Below are positions 1-8,959 of a stretch of DNA of 64,000 nt, piece after piece; within the stretch, counting starts at the first letter, position 1; every line of letters begins with the position of its first letter. Origin of the DNA: Winogradskyella sp. (lineage in GTDB: Bacteria; Bacteroidota; Bacteroidia; Flavobacteriales; Flavobacteriaceae); NCBI RefSeq assembly GCF_003712105.1, contig NZ_RHLG01000005.1, forward strand, positions 248,001 to 312,000, given 5' to 3'. A model generated the notes under the pieces. The model did no database searches. It was not told where the DNA came from and saw only the letters and a list, made by a program, of their open reading frames with translations. Position numbers and translations under genes: made by a program.

Positions 1-824
1 AACATGCTTTGAGGAAATATCGTATCAGCATTAGGTGGTCCTGGTAAATTACCTCCAACAGCTACATTAAGCAGCATATAAAAAGGTCTATCAAACACCC
101 ATTCTCCCAATCCATTTGTTTCATCAGCTACGTCTTCTGGAGTAAGAGATTGATATAATACGTCATCTACATAAAAATTGATGCGCCCTGGACCCCATTC
201 TATACCAAATATGTGAAAATCAGTATCAAAACGATTACCTTCTAAGACATATTCTTTTGATATAGATTCACCACCAGAGTACTCAGGTCCATGAATGGTA
301 CCAAAAATCTCACTTGGACTATCACCTAAGTATTCCATGATGTCTATTTCTCCTATAAAAGGCCATACTTCCGATGGACTGTCTGGTACACCAAGCATCC
401 AAAATGCTGGCCAATACCCTTGTCCGTAAGGAACACGAATTCGAGCTTCAAATCGACCGTACTGCTGCTCAAATAAACCTTCAGTTTTTAACCTTGCTGA
501 TGTATAATCTGAACCTTCAAAACTCTCTTCTCGAGCCGTAATAATTAGTACTCCATTTTCTACTCTTACATTTTCTGGTCTATCGGTGTAGTATTGTAAT
601 TCGTTATTTCCCCATCCAGGTAGTCCTTGAGCAGAACCATCTCCTAAATCAAAAGTCCATCGCGATCTGTCTACAGAGCCTTCTGTATCAAAATTATCTT
701 CCCAGATTAAGTTATTCAATGTTACTACTTCCTGAGTTTCGTCTAAATCACATGTAAAAAGTATCGTTAGTGAGGCTAATGCCAGTATACTTAGTGATTT
801 GCTTTTATTAAATCTTATTTTCAT
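1..824 (-). CDS. GH16 beta-glucanase lipoprotein (laminarinase-like), 3' end outside window
   Basis: Predicted cell-surface endo-beta-1,3(4)-glucanase. The protein starts at an ATG at 824 with a lipoprotein signal: a hydrophobic stretch ends in LFTC, lipidated Cys at residue 25, followed by acidic DLDE as is usual for exported Bacteroidota lipoproteins. The GH16 fold follows, with WEDNFD near residue 41, GRFEARIR near 123 and the catalytic motif GEIDIMEYLG, nucleophile Glu159 and acid/base Glu164. The last readable residues, VAVGGNLPGPP and FPQSM, lie near the end of a GH16 domain, so the catalytic module is nearly complete. Any C-terminal extension lies beyond base 1. It is last in the visible PUL operon, 26 bp after the lipoprotein gene. 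Laminarin specificity is inferred from family and context. Confidence 0.93.
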   Translation of the reverse strand, partial: MKIRFNKSKSLSILALASLTILFTCDLDETQEVVTLNNLIWEDNFDTEGSVDRSRWTFDLGDGSAQGLPGWGNNELQYYTDRPENVRVENGVLIITAREESFEGSDYTSARLKTEGLFEQQYGRFEARIRVPYGQGYWPAFWMLGVPDSPSEVWPFIGEIDIMEYLGDSPSEIFGTIHGPEYSGGESISKEYVLEGNRFDTDFHIFGIEWGPGRINFYVDDVLYQSLTPEDVADETNGLGEWVFDRPFYMLLNVAVGGNLPGPPNADTIFPQSM

Positions 825-850
825 TTTTAAATGTTTATCAAATTACCTTT

Positions 851-2338
851 TTACATACTATAGAAATACACATTATCAACCCATATGTCTGATATCGTAC
901 CATCAGAAACGAAGAATAATTGTCCTATACTTGAAAAATCAACTGCTCCTGAAAAGCTAGATAGAGGTATATCTAAGCTCAACCAACCATCACTATTTGT
1001 ATTAGACAAGGCCGTAGAATTCAATATAAAATCTCCTCCTGCAACTGGTCCACCTGAGAAAGTTCCACTTTCTAATGATATTCTCATAAAATCAGATGCA
1101 TCAACGTTTTCTCTAATATTAATATCTATATGTAAATGTGTTGTTGCACTAACATCTACTAATGGTACTGTTTCATATGTCCCTATACTTACAAAGTTTA
1201 ATTGGGTGTAGTTGATTATATTATCTGGTGATCCATCTGGGAAATCTACACTAATATCTACATTATTTGGATCATTACCAGCACCTCCTTGTGTTGTTGC
1301 AAATAGGAAGAAGCCATTATAATGTCTTACTGGTTCATTTGTATAAGCATCACTAAATAATGATACTACATTTTGTGCATTTGCTGGCGGAATTGGAGCA
1401 TGAGGAAATACACCGTTAGATGTTAACTCTATAGACCCATTCGCTTGAACACTCTGTAATGTAGCGTTTATTGTCGTAGTGCCTGATGAACCAACCACTG
1501 TGACTAATCCTGTTTCATCAACTGTTGCTACAGAACTGTTTGACGACTCATAATCAAAATATGATGGTGATGTATTCACAGTTATATTTTGCCCATCACT
1601 AGTGTTAAATGTTGATGATGTACCATCAATTTGCCTAGTAGTATCAACAAAAGATTGAATAACTTGATCTTGCCCATTAAGAATCTCTGCCTCAACTAAA
1701 AGATTTGTTCCTAAGGTTTCGAATCTAATTTCATCTAACCAAAACGTCCACCCAACTTCATTTCCATTTGGTCCATCACCCAAAATATCGAATCCACCTG
1801 CCGCAAATAAAAACATTCCTTTTTCCTGAACTAACTTAGAAGCATCAGGTATAGGAATAATATATTTTTGCCAAGTTGTCGTTAATTGAATATTGCTTCG
1901 GCTTGCTGGGAATTGACCATCTAAGAAATCAGTTCCAAAACCTACTTCACCAAGTGTTCCAGAAACTGAACCTCTTGCATAGAATGTAAGCGCATCATAT
2001 TCTGTTAAGTTTCTTCCATTTCCACGGTCACGGAAAATACCTCCGATAAAACTACCATTTGGGTCATTAGAAGCGGGAACATCTATACGAATAGATGATG
2101 TGCCTTCAAATGCTACATTATCATCGGTTCCAAAACCTTCAGTATTTGCTCCACCAGCTGGGTCAAATGATATAAAAAACTCATCTGTTAATCCCACTGG
2201 GTTATCTGTGTATACTTCTGCAGTATTTGGGAAAGTTGCTAAAACCGCATCATCAGATATATCTCTATCGCAACTTACCACCGTAAATATTAAGGCTATC
2301 GCACTTAAAATCGTGTAATTTAAATTCTTCGTTTTCAT
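851..2338 (-). CDS. PUL-associated lipoprotein with Ig-like domain between two carbohydrate-binding-like domains
   Basis: 495-residue lipoprotein. The signal peptide ends in the lipobox VVSC with Cys23 followed by DRDISDD. Three modules can be seen. The first (about 40-210) ends in WTFWLDEIRFET and resembles jelly-roll carbohydrate-binding modules of the CBM11/CBM4 kind. The second is a bacterial Ig-like group 2 (BIG2) domain at about 215-300, with the typical VATVDETGLVTVVG segment. The third (about 320-495) again ends in a short strand, SDIWVDNVYFYSM, and looks like another jelly-roll. No catalytic motif was found, so the likely role is surface glycan binding, as in SusE/SusF-like or PKD-CBM lipoproteins. 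It sits 6 bp downstream of the glycosidase gene and 26 bp upstream of the GH16 gene. The binding function is inference. Confidence 0.75.
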   Translation of the reverse strand: MKTKNLNYTILSAIALIFTVVSCDRDISDDAVLATFPNTAEVYTDNPVGLTDEFFISFDPAGGANTEGFGTDDNVAFEGTSSIRIDVPASNDPNGSFIGGIFRDRGNGRNLTEYDALTFYARGSVSGTLGEVGFGTDFLDGQFPASRSNIQLTTTWQKYIIPIPDASKLVQEKGMFLFAAGGFDILGDGPNGNEVGWTFWLDEIRFETLGTNLLVEAEILNGQDQVIQSFVDTTRQIDGTSSTFNTSDGQNITVNTSPSYFDYESSNSSVATVDETGLVTVVGSSGTTTINATLQSVQANGSIELTSNGVFPHAPIPPANAQNVVSLFSDAYTNEPVRHYNGFFLFATTQGGAGNDPNNVDISVDFPDGSPDNIINYTQLNFVSIGTYETVPLVDVSATTHLHIDINIRENVDASDFMRISLESGTFSGGPVAGGDFILNSTALSNTNSDGWLSLDIPLSSFSGAVDFSSIGQLFFVSDGTISDIWVDNVYFYSM

Positions 2339-2344
2339 TGCTTT

Positions 2345-5300
2345 TTATTTTCCTATATTAATATGTACATATGTTCTTATCTCCCATTCAGATCCATCAG
2401 GAAAACCAACAGGGCTTAAAGGCGGCACAGCATTGAAAGTTCCTGCAGGTACCGCTGTAGGCGAATATCTGTTAGAAAACTCATCTAAAGAACGCCATGT
2501 ACCTCTGATACCGATTTTTGTACTAGGTAGTAAAAACCAATCAGGCTTTCCTACATTCAGTGATACATCTAACATTAATTGTAGAGGATACGTTAAGTTA
2601 AAATCTCTATGGTAATCAAATGGTCCCCAATCGTTAACCTTAACATGAGAATCAAAACTAAATTTCTTATAGATACCTCTTATGTTTCCTCCAAATCTCT
2701 TAATTAATCTGTCGCTATCTCCATTTGCTTGTCCATTTCCGTAGTAGAAGTTTCCAATAAGTCCTAAATCAGGGCTTAACTTAGATACCATTCTTGAGTG
2801 TACTTCCCATAAATCTTCAGCAGGCGCTGAATTTGGGAAAGCAAAGAATTGACGCGTAGCTAGGAAACCAATATGTGCATCCATCTGAGTTGGTAAATGA
2901 CGATAAACAAAACCAAGATTCATTGCAAATTTCGCATCCTCTGATCTATCATTATCCCATTCGTACATCCAAGTACCTGGTGTTGGATCATATGTTAAAA
3001 GTATCTCACCTGCTGTTGTTTCTCTATTCCAACGCACTGCAAAAGGATCGTCAATTACATTACGTAATCTACCTGCTCCACCTACATTATTAGGCATTGG
3101 ATCAACAAGTGGTTTTTGATATAAGAAGTTTGGTGCTATTTGGAATTTACCAGTACTATACGTCAAACCTGATAAAACGTTTACTTGGTTTCCACTTCCT
3201 GTATCTTTAAGTTTCCATCCGGTAAAAGTTTGAGTTTGGTCAGCTCCACCATTTGCAACTAGACCCATGTAAGCAGCTTGACCATACCAATTAAACTTTC
3301 CTCCTTGGTACATCACTTTGAACTTTCCACCCCAGTTATCGCTAGATTTAACTCTGTCTTGAAAAACAGTATAATTTCCTGGAGTTCCTGTAAAGTCTTG
3401 ATAAGTCGTTCCGTTTAATGGACTACCAGCCCAGATACCACCTACCATGATGTCAAATTTACCTACCTCGCGTTCAACAACTAAGGTCGCTCTTTCTGTT
3501 GGGAAGGCAGGAATTATACCAGATCTAACTTGATTAGCGTCCAAAACACGTCTTCCACTGCCGTCTAATGTTATATCTGTTTCAAAATCTCTATGGTAAA
3601 TACCTGTTACATCATAATTACCAAGTTTTTTATGGTACTTGAATAACATTGTTGGGTTAGCACCCCACCATAACTGTGGTCCAATTGCAGCTTTTAAACC
3701 ATCAAAAACACCTTTACCATCTATCTCTGCACCTAAAATTTCACCACCATAAATGTCTAAGTTTGGACCATAATTTGCCTCTGGATATAAACCGAAGAAA
3801 TCACCTTCATAACCCCAATGGTAATGACCAGTTCTGTAGAATGCTCTTAAATCGAACTCTTGAGTATTCCACTCAGCTTCAGCTTGGTAAAGTGTTACTC
3901 TATCCCCTTCATTTGTTATTTCATTAGTATTAGAATCTACAGTTAATCGTCTAGTGATTGTTTCGTAAAATATTTCGTCTATAGGATTTCTTGCCACATT
4001 TCCAACTGCATTAAACACTACCTCTGCTCTAACATTAGAAGCAGGCTTTCCTTCAATTCCAATGAAAAAGGATTGCATATGATCAAATCCTAATTGGTTA
4101 GGGTTAGCTTCTGGTTGTGTAGGATCTGGCGTTTCTGGTGTAGAGATTAAGCTTCCACCTGTACTGTATGTAGAAAAATTAGCAGATAATCTACTTAAAC
4201 TTAGTTTTTCAGCATCTCCACCGCCAAGTGCTGCTTTATCACCTCTTGCTTTTAGAACAGCACCCATTAGGCTAATGTTCTTGAAATAGTTTTCCACAAA
4301 ACCAGCGTCTACACCTTCATCATATGGATTAAGGTTATGAGCTTCTTTTAACGCATAATATGCTGCTCTTGGATATAATGTGTATAGACCTCTACTATTA
4401 GTTGGTCCTTTAGCACAAATACCAAACCACTCTTCGTTCATGTTATTTGCTCCAGGATAAGCTTCGTCTAACTTATAACCTCCTGCATTCCAAGTCGATT
4501 CTGTTTGATGTGTGTCAGCATCTTTTCTATCATCAAATCCAGCTTTCCACCATCCGTCTGAAAATTGGAACGTGAAACCACCTAAAGAATTCTGAGCTCC
4601 ACCAACTCCTGCGGCATTAGCATAGATTTCTTCCCAATTTTTCACCATATAGTATGCTTGCATTTTTTGGTCTTCTTGTCTTTCTATTGCATTGAACGCA
4701 TCAGAACCAAACTCAGTAAACATAATTGGCTTACCATACTCTTTCTTTACTCTATCGAAAGCATCGCCAAAAGATTCACCTCTATACATATTAGTACCGT
4801 AAATATCCACATCTGGACATTCTTCGGCAATTATATTTAAGAACAATAAATCACCATTACAAATTGCAACTGGGTGATTAGGATCAATCGCCTTCATTGC
4901 TTTGGTAGCCTCATTCATTAACTTGTACATAGGACGTCCTCTCAACTCACCAACAGCATTAATCTTTTCTTCACCATCAGGGAAATCTTCTGTCTCTGCA
5001 CCTTGCCAAAATAAACCATAGTTATTTTCATTACCTATGAGATATAAAAGGATACCTGGCGTATTTTTGTACTCGGTAACCATATTGGTAATTTCAGACA
5101 TTAGTATTTCTTTTGTGCGCTCATCGTTGTAGTCTGTGATTGGAGTCCACACTCCATCAATAGTTAATCCGTAACGACCAAAAGAGTCATTTAACATGGT
5201 GTAAATACCATAGTTTTCATAAATGTATTTTACCCACTTTGCAGGCACCCCAGTATACTGACGTATAACATTAACATTCATGTTTTGTAAAAGTGACATC

Positions 5301-5533
5301 TCGGCATCTAGGCCAGCCTTAATTATGTCATCTGATTTTTTGTAAAATTCTGCATTTACAACATTGGTACCGATAGGAACATAATCCCAATTCATACCAT
5401 TCATCATAAAGTCTTTGCCGTCGACAACTAACTTAGCTCCATCTGGACCTTCCACTACTCTAACCTGTGATGATTGAGCAAAAACAGAAACTGTAATTAG
5501 CGTCAGTAATAAGCCAATGATTTTTTTCTTCAT
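2345..5533 (-). CDS. TIM-barrel glycoside hydrolase fused to a C-terminal outer-membrane beta-barrel-like domain
   Basis: 1062 residues from the ATG at 5533. An upstream in-frame TTG at 5563 would add ten residues before the signal peptide and is less likely. Signal peptide: MKKKIIGLLLTLITVSVFAQ. Residues about 25-410 form a GH2/GH5-like (clan GH-A) catalytic domain: NGMNWDYVPIGTN, then LIGNENNYGL with putative acid/base Glu169, and IMFTEFGSDAF with putative nucleophile Glu274. From about 440 to the end there is no known enzyme signature. Instead there are many alternating amphipathic strands rich in Tyr, Trp and Gly, with short turns, ending in WEIRTYVHINIGK, as in outer-membrane beta-barrels. 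First gene of the visible PUL operon. Substrate is unknown, but the GH16 neighbour suggests a glucan. The GH-A call is firm; the barrel is inferred by eye. Confidence 0.8.
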   Translation of the reverse strand: MKKKIIGLLLTLITVSVFAQSSQVRVVEGPDGAKLVVDGKDFMMNGMNWDYVPIGTNVVNAEFYKKSDDIIKAGLDAEMSLLQNMNVNVIRQYTGVPAKWVKYIYENYGIYTMLNDSFGRYGLTIDGVWTPITDYNDERTKEILMSEITNMVTEYKNTPGILLYLIGNENNYGLFWQGAETEDFPDGEEKINAVGELRGRPMYKLMNEATKAMKAIDPNHPVAICNGDLLFLNIIAEECPDVDIYGTNMYRGESFGDAFDRVKKEYGKPIMFTEFGSDAFNAIERQEDQKMQAYYMVKNWEEIYANAAGVGGAQNSLGGFTFQFSDGWWKAGFDDRKDADTHQTESTWNAGGYKLDEAYPGANNMNEEWFGICAKGPTNSRGLYTLYPRAAYYALKEAHNLNPYDEGVDAGFVENYFKNISLMGAVLKARGDKAALGGGDAEKLSLSRLSANFSTYSTGGSLISTPETPDPTQPEANPNQLGFDHMQSFFIGIEGKPASNVRAEVVFNAVGNVARNPIDEIFYETITRRLTVDSNTNEITNEGDRVTLYQAEAEWNTQEFDLRAFYRTGHYHWGYEGDFFGLYPEANYGPNLDIYGGEILGAEIDGKGVFDGLKAAIGPQLWWGANPTMLFKYHKKLGNYDVTGIYHRDFETDITLDGSGRRVLDANQVRSGIIPAFPTERATLVVEREVGKFDIMVGGIWAGSPLNGTTYQDFTGTPGNYTVFQDRVKSSDNWGGKFKVMYQGGKFNWYGQAAYMGLVANGGADQTQTFTGWKLKDTGSGNQVNVLSGLTYSTGKFQIAPNFLYQKPLVDPMPNNVGGAGRLRNVIDDPFAVRWNRETTAGEILLTYDPTPGTWMYEWDNDRSEDAKFAMNLGFVYRHLPTQMDAHIGFLATRQFFAFPNSAPAEDLWEVHSRMVSKLSPDLGLIGNFYYGNGQANGDSDRLIKRFGGNIRGIYKKFSFDSHVKVNDWGPFDYHRDFNLTYPLQLMLDVSLNVGKPDWFLLPSTKIGIRGTWRSLDEFSNRYSPTAVPAGTFNAVPPLSPVGFPDGSEWEIRTYVHINIGK

Positions 5534-5579
5534 TATGTAATAGTTTAATTTGATTTTATTCAATCTTTACGTATCAACT

Positions 5580-5668
5580 TTGAGGTATTGATAATTTGAT
5601 TGATTGATTTTTGCCGTATTGGTAAATTTAGAATAAAGTATTGCGAATTTGTCAAGATTATACCTCAA
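5580..5668. promoter_or_regulatory. Candidate operator: 9-bp inverted repeat upstream of the PUL operon
   Basis: TTGAGGTAT at 5580-5588 and its exact reverse complement ATACCTCAA at 5660-5668 flank the likely promoter of the glycosidase operon, 47 bp or more upstream of the ATG at 5533. The repeats are direct sequence facts. Binding by the neighbouring LuxR-type regulator is inference. Confidence 0.35.
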
Positions 5669-5772
5669 TAAAAAACATACACTTTATTTTAATGTTTCAA
5701 TTTATTTAAATTTCATTAAACAATAATTATAAACATCTGTTAAACAAACATTTACATATGTTAAAAAAAATA

Positions 5773-5821
5773 AAAAATTCCACATTTTTACCTTTTGTAT
5801 AGGTAAAGTTGTGGAATTTTT
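5773..5821 (-). terminator. Rho-independent terminator of the PUL regulator gene
   Basis: The arm AAAAATTCCACA (5773-5784) pairs with TGTGGAATTTTT (5810-5821), and an inner pair TTTACC/GGTAAA extends the stem. On the minus strand a T-rich run follows. It lies 16 bp beyond the stop of the regulator gene and separates that gene from the glycosidase operon. Confidence 0.8.
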
Positions 5822-5837
5822 GCAAAATGTTGTTGTT

Positions 5838-8639
5838 TTAGATTTCTAAAATATAATTTGTTAAGCTTGCTTCATGAGGTAATTCTATCTTTTTTCTCAA
5901 TCGATATCGTTTAACTTCAACACTTCTATGTGAGATATTTAATAGTGGTGCAATTTCTTTAGAAGATAAATTTAATCTTAGATACGCACACAATTTTAAA
6001 TCATTAGGGGTTAGCGTAGGATGCAGCTTTTTAATCTTCTTAAGGAAGTCTTTATCAGCATTATTAAATGCTTCTTCAAAAAATTTCCAATCTTCAGTAT
6101 TATTTATGTTTTTATCAATAATTCTGATAATCTTATTTAGTTCTTTTCCGCCATTAAGACCATTTAATTCTTTCTTTAAGCCATTTAAAAATTCATTTTT
6201 ACGAATCAAATTCATCGTAGATAAGCCAAGCTCTCTATTTTTGCTTTCAATATCCTGCCTTAGAGACTCATTCTTAAATTTCATTATTTGTCTTTCATTC
6301 TCCAATTCTCTTATCTCGAACTCTTTTTCTTTTGCTATTAATAATTTTTGCTTTTGCTTTTTGTAATAGATTCTATTAAGGTATTGAATTACTGCAGCTA
6401 TAAGAATAAAAAACACAATGTATCCTATAATTGCTAAAGGTTTTAAGTGCCAAGGTTTTTCAATCTCGAACGGATAGGAGGCTGTGTTAGAGGACAAATT
6501 ATCTCCTACTTTAGCATGAACTAAGAAGTTATAGTTACCATATGGCAAATTTTCGAACAGTGTATTAGATTTAGCACTCCAATCGCTCCAGTTATCATAA
6601 ATACCTTCTAATTTGTATCGATATAGTGTAGGTGAAAATTTATTAAAGTTTGAAACACTATAGTCAAAGAACACATTATTCTGATTATTAAGTAAAACCG
6701 GTGAATCCTTTAATTGCAATGGCTTACTATCCTGATGCAATGTAGAATATTCCACACTGTTTAGAGAAATAGTGTGGTTTTTTTGTTCAAAATTATCTAT
6801 ATCTACCACAAAATATCCAAATGTGGTACCCAGTAAATAATTATTATCACCAATATGAAGTATGTTTTCAAACCCAAGTTTATTACTACGAAGATTACTT
6901 GGAAGATTTATCGTATTAACAATTGGGTTATCGGTTAACTTACCTGGTTCAATATATATTAATTGATTTCTAATAAAGCTCCATAACCTATTATTATCTT
7001 CATCATAAACAAATTTCCCTGAGACATAGTTCTCAGACTTAAATAAATCATTCAATAAATTGCTAACCTCAAATTCCATTTTTTCGGAATCATACTGGAA
7101 TAATCCACCAACAAAACCGTAAAAAATCGTGTTATTAAATTTAATTAGACTTGAACCAATACCTTTTTCTACATTAAGCTTTTTATACTGTTTTATACTT
7201 AACAGGTCTTGTTCAAGATTTAGTTTATAGACACCCTTATATTCATGACTTACTAGCAGCTCATTATCACTGTTAAACTCGAAGTATCTTGAAGAGATGT
7301 CAAATCCATTGATTCTTTGTTTAAACTTCCAGGCATTGTTACTCGCTTTTTCTAATAGGCTTAAACCATTATAATTACCTTGAATGATTATATCATTCCT
7401 GCCAGGAATTGGTTTAATATTCCAAGTCCCTTTTTCAAAAGATATCTGTTTGGATGTATCATTATCAATTACAAAAGTTCCTTTATCATGACCACAAAAC
7501 AACTGCCCTTGTAAGCGTTTTAAAAACCAAACTTGCCCCTTTGTTCCCTCTACTAATTTAAAATCGCCATTGCCATTTAAGGGTTTGTAAAACAGACCCT
7601 GATTTGTACCTATGTATAAATTATCTTCTGTTTTTTCTGCAGCATAAATAGTTCCTAGTTTTCCTTGACCATCTGTATAAACTCTGTAAGGTGAATTTAA
7701 GTTCAAAACATTAATACCATTATCTAGAGCTAACCATATATTACCAGAAATATCTTGATAAGTTGAGAGCACAGTATTATTTGATAAGCCATTATTTTTA
7801 TTTATTTGAAATAATAAATCCCCGTTTGAACTTAATTTGATAACACCATTAGAAATTGTACCAAGTATAAAGTTACCATTGCGTAATCTTATACTATTAT
7901 ATACACTTACCTCTGAAAGCAAATCATTTGCAGAAATTTCCCATTTTTCTATTTCACCATCACTGTAGATATAGAATCCGCTTTCCTTAGTTTGAAATAA
8001 GTAGTTATTATCCTTTGTAAATATGTTTACAATTTCATTATTTGTGATTGAAGGCGCATCAGTGAATAGTTCGGCTTTGCCATTTTCGATTTTAAAAACC
8101 CCTTTATTCGCCTTCTGAAAATATATGGTAGATAGAACTTTAAATGCCTTAGTTATTCTGGTCTCAGATTCTATAACACTAAACGCATTATTAATCTTAT
8201 TATATATGTAAATTCTATCTAATGATTGAAAAACAACAAACTCACTTAATGGTATAATATTCCAAAACTCTTCATCTTCTTTTAGCTTATTGTCAAATTT
8301 CTTTACTAAAGATGTATATCCAAGTTTTCCGAATTTGTCCTTTTCCCAATATCCAAAATCCATGTAGGAACCTGTATAAACTCTATTATCAATAACAGCA
8401 ACTGACCTAATAATTGTATTGTTAGGTGATGCGTAAAGATTCCATTTCGCTCCATTATACTCAAGAAGTCCTTTATTATTAGCGATGTAAATACTCTCAT
8501 CTTCTCCTTGACTAATGGACCAGTTTTGATCATCAGCCAAATACTGTTGAGGAGAAAATCTTTGAATTGGAGGGAGCTCTTGAGAATAAGTCGTCAAGAA
8601 AGAACAAAGAAAAATGAGAAGATATATGTATCTATTCAT
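5838..8639 (-). CDS. SusR-like propeller / Y_Y_Y / LuxR-HTH transmembrane transcription regulator of the PUL
   Basis: 933-residue inner-membrane regulator that senses a glycan in the periplasm and binds DNA in the cytoplasm. It has a signal peptide (about 1-20). A long periplasmic region of two-component-regulator-propeller repeats spans about 30-640, with motifs such as ISGNIWLALDNGINVLN. The Y_Y_Y domain (about 655-735) contains YRYKLEGIYDNWSDWS. One transmembrane helix lies near 735-757 (AIIGYIVFFILIAAVI), followed by a charged coiled coil (about 760-850). The C-terminal LuxR-type helix-turn-helix (about 875-925) contains SSKEIAPLLNISHRSVEVKR. There is no histidine kinase or receiver domain, so it works like SusR or the propeller-HTH regulators rather than the hybrid two-component systems. 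It ends in its own terminator and probably controls the glycosidase-lipoprotein-GH16 operon downstream. Confidence 0.9.
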   Translation of the reverse strand: MNRYIYLLIFLCSFLTTYSQELPPIQRFSPQQYLADDQNWSISQGEDESIYIANNKGLLEYNGAKWNLYASPNNTIIRSVAVIDNRVYTGSYMDFGYWEKDKFGKLGYTSLVKKFDNKLKEDEEFWNIIPLSEFVVFQSLDRIYIYNKINNAFSVIESETRITKAFKVLSTIYFQKANKGVFKIENGKAELFTDAPSITNNEIVNIFTKDNNYLFQTKESGFYIYSDGEIEKWEISANDLLSEVSVYNSIRLRNGNFILGTISNGVIKLSSNGDLLFQINKNNGLSNNTVLSTYQDISGNIWLALDNGINVLNLNSPYRVYTDGQGKLGTIYAAEKTEDNLYIGTNQGLFYKPLNGNGDFKLVEGTKGQVWFLKRLQGQLFCGHDKGTFVIDNDTSKQISFEKGTWNIKPIPGRNDIIIQGNYNGLSLLEKASNNAWKFKQRINGFDISSRYFEFNSDNELLVSHEYKGVYKLNLEQDLLSIKQYKKLNVEKGIGSSLIKFNNTIFYGFVGGLFQYDSEKMEFEVSNLLNDLFKSENYVSGKFVYDEDNNRLWSFIRNQLIYIEPGKLTDNPIVNTINLPSNLRSNKLGFENILHIGDNNYLLGTTFGYFVVDIDNFEQKNHTISLNSVEYSTLHQDSKPLQLKDSPVLLNNQNNVFFDYSVSNFNKFSPTLYRYKLEGIYDNWSDWSAKSNTLFENLPYGNYNFLVHAKVGDNLSSNTASYPFEIEKPWHLKPLAIIGYIVFFILIAAVIQYLNRIYYKKQKQKLLIAKEKEFEIRELENERQIMKFKNESLRQDIESKNRELGLSTMNLIRKNEFLNGLKKELNGLNGGKELNKIIRIIDKNINNTEDWKFFEEAFNNADKDFLKKIKKLHPTLTPNDLKLCAYLRLNLSSKEIAPLLNISHRSVEVKRYRLRKKIELPHEASLTNYILEI

Positions 8640-8732
8640 AACACCTTTTTAAATCTAAATAATTTTTGTTAAGGTAGTGAAAATTTGAAAACCCTTTATT
8701 AAATAATGCTTCAGAGAAAAGAAATAACGTTT

Positions 8733-8769
8733 TGTATAGTTATAGAAAAGTACATCAATTACCTATACA
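8733..8769. promoter_or_regulatory. Inverted repeat upstream of the PUL regulator
   Basis: TGTATAG (8733-8739) and CTATACA (8763-8769) form a perfect 7-bp inverted repeat with centres 30 bp apart, about three helical turns, some 95-130 bp upstream of the regulator start. The right arm extends to TTACCTATACA (8759-8769), whose exact reverse complement also occurs at 5796-5806. An operator for autoregulation is possible; chance cannot be excluded. Confidence 0.3.
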
Positions 8770-8792
8770 GTTTACAGGAGTTGTTAAAAACA

Positions 8793-8824
8793 AAAAAGCC
8801 GAAAACAAATGTTTTCGGCTTTTT
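8793..8824 (-). terminator. Rho-independent terminator after the tRNA pair
   Basis: AAAAAGCCGAAAAC and GTTTTCGGCTTTTT pair around a short AAAT loop, ending in a T-run on the minus strand. It begins 2 bp after the 3' end of tRNA-Leu, so it ends the tRNA-Gly/tRNA-Leu transcript and insulates the regulator promoter region. Confidence 0.85.
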
Positions 8825-8825
8825 G

Positions 8826-8910
8826 TACTGAAGGCGGGACTTGAACCCGCACGGCCATAATGGCCATTGGATTTTAAGTCCAACGTGTCTACCAATTCCA
8901 CCACTTCAGC
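8826..8910 (-). tRNA. tRNA-Leu (TAA anticodon)
   Basis: An 85-nt class II tRNA cloverleaf is read on the minus strand. Acceptor GCTGAAG pairs with CTTCAGT (a G1-U72 wobble). The anticodon stem TTGGA/TCCAA encloses loop CTTAAAA, giving anticodon TAA. The long variable arm has the stem GGCCAT/ATGGCC. The T-arm is GCGGGTTCAAGTCCCGC. Discriminator is A, as expected for tRNA-Leu, and CCA is not encoded. It decodes UUA, a major codon in this AT-rich genome. Confidence 0.96.
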
Positions 8911-8959
8911 ATTTTTGTTGCGGACAGCAACTTTAATTGGTATATATTTTAAAGAATAG

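Larger units (their letters stand above)
5534..5837. other. 304-bp intergenic region between PUL glycosidase and its regulator
   Basis: No reading frame here looks real. It holds the leader and presumed promoter of the glycosidase operon (minus strand), a perfect 9-bp inverted repeat TTGAGGTAT (5580-5588) / ATACCTCAA (5660-5668), and the terminator hairpin of the regulator gene at 5773-5821. A TTG followed after 22 bp by TAAATTTA, close to the flavobacterial TAnnTTTG box, lies on the minus strand within the inverted-repeat interval and may be the promoter. The positions suggest a regulated promoter, but nothing is proven. Confidence 0.6.

Noticed and set aside
5534..5563. Ten-residue N-terminal extension of the glycosidase from a TTG
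   Set aside because: The ATG at 5533 gives a standard signal peptide; the extension would add polar residues before it.
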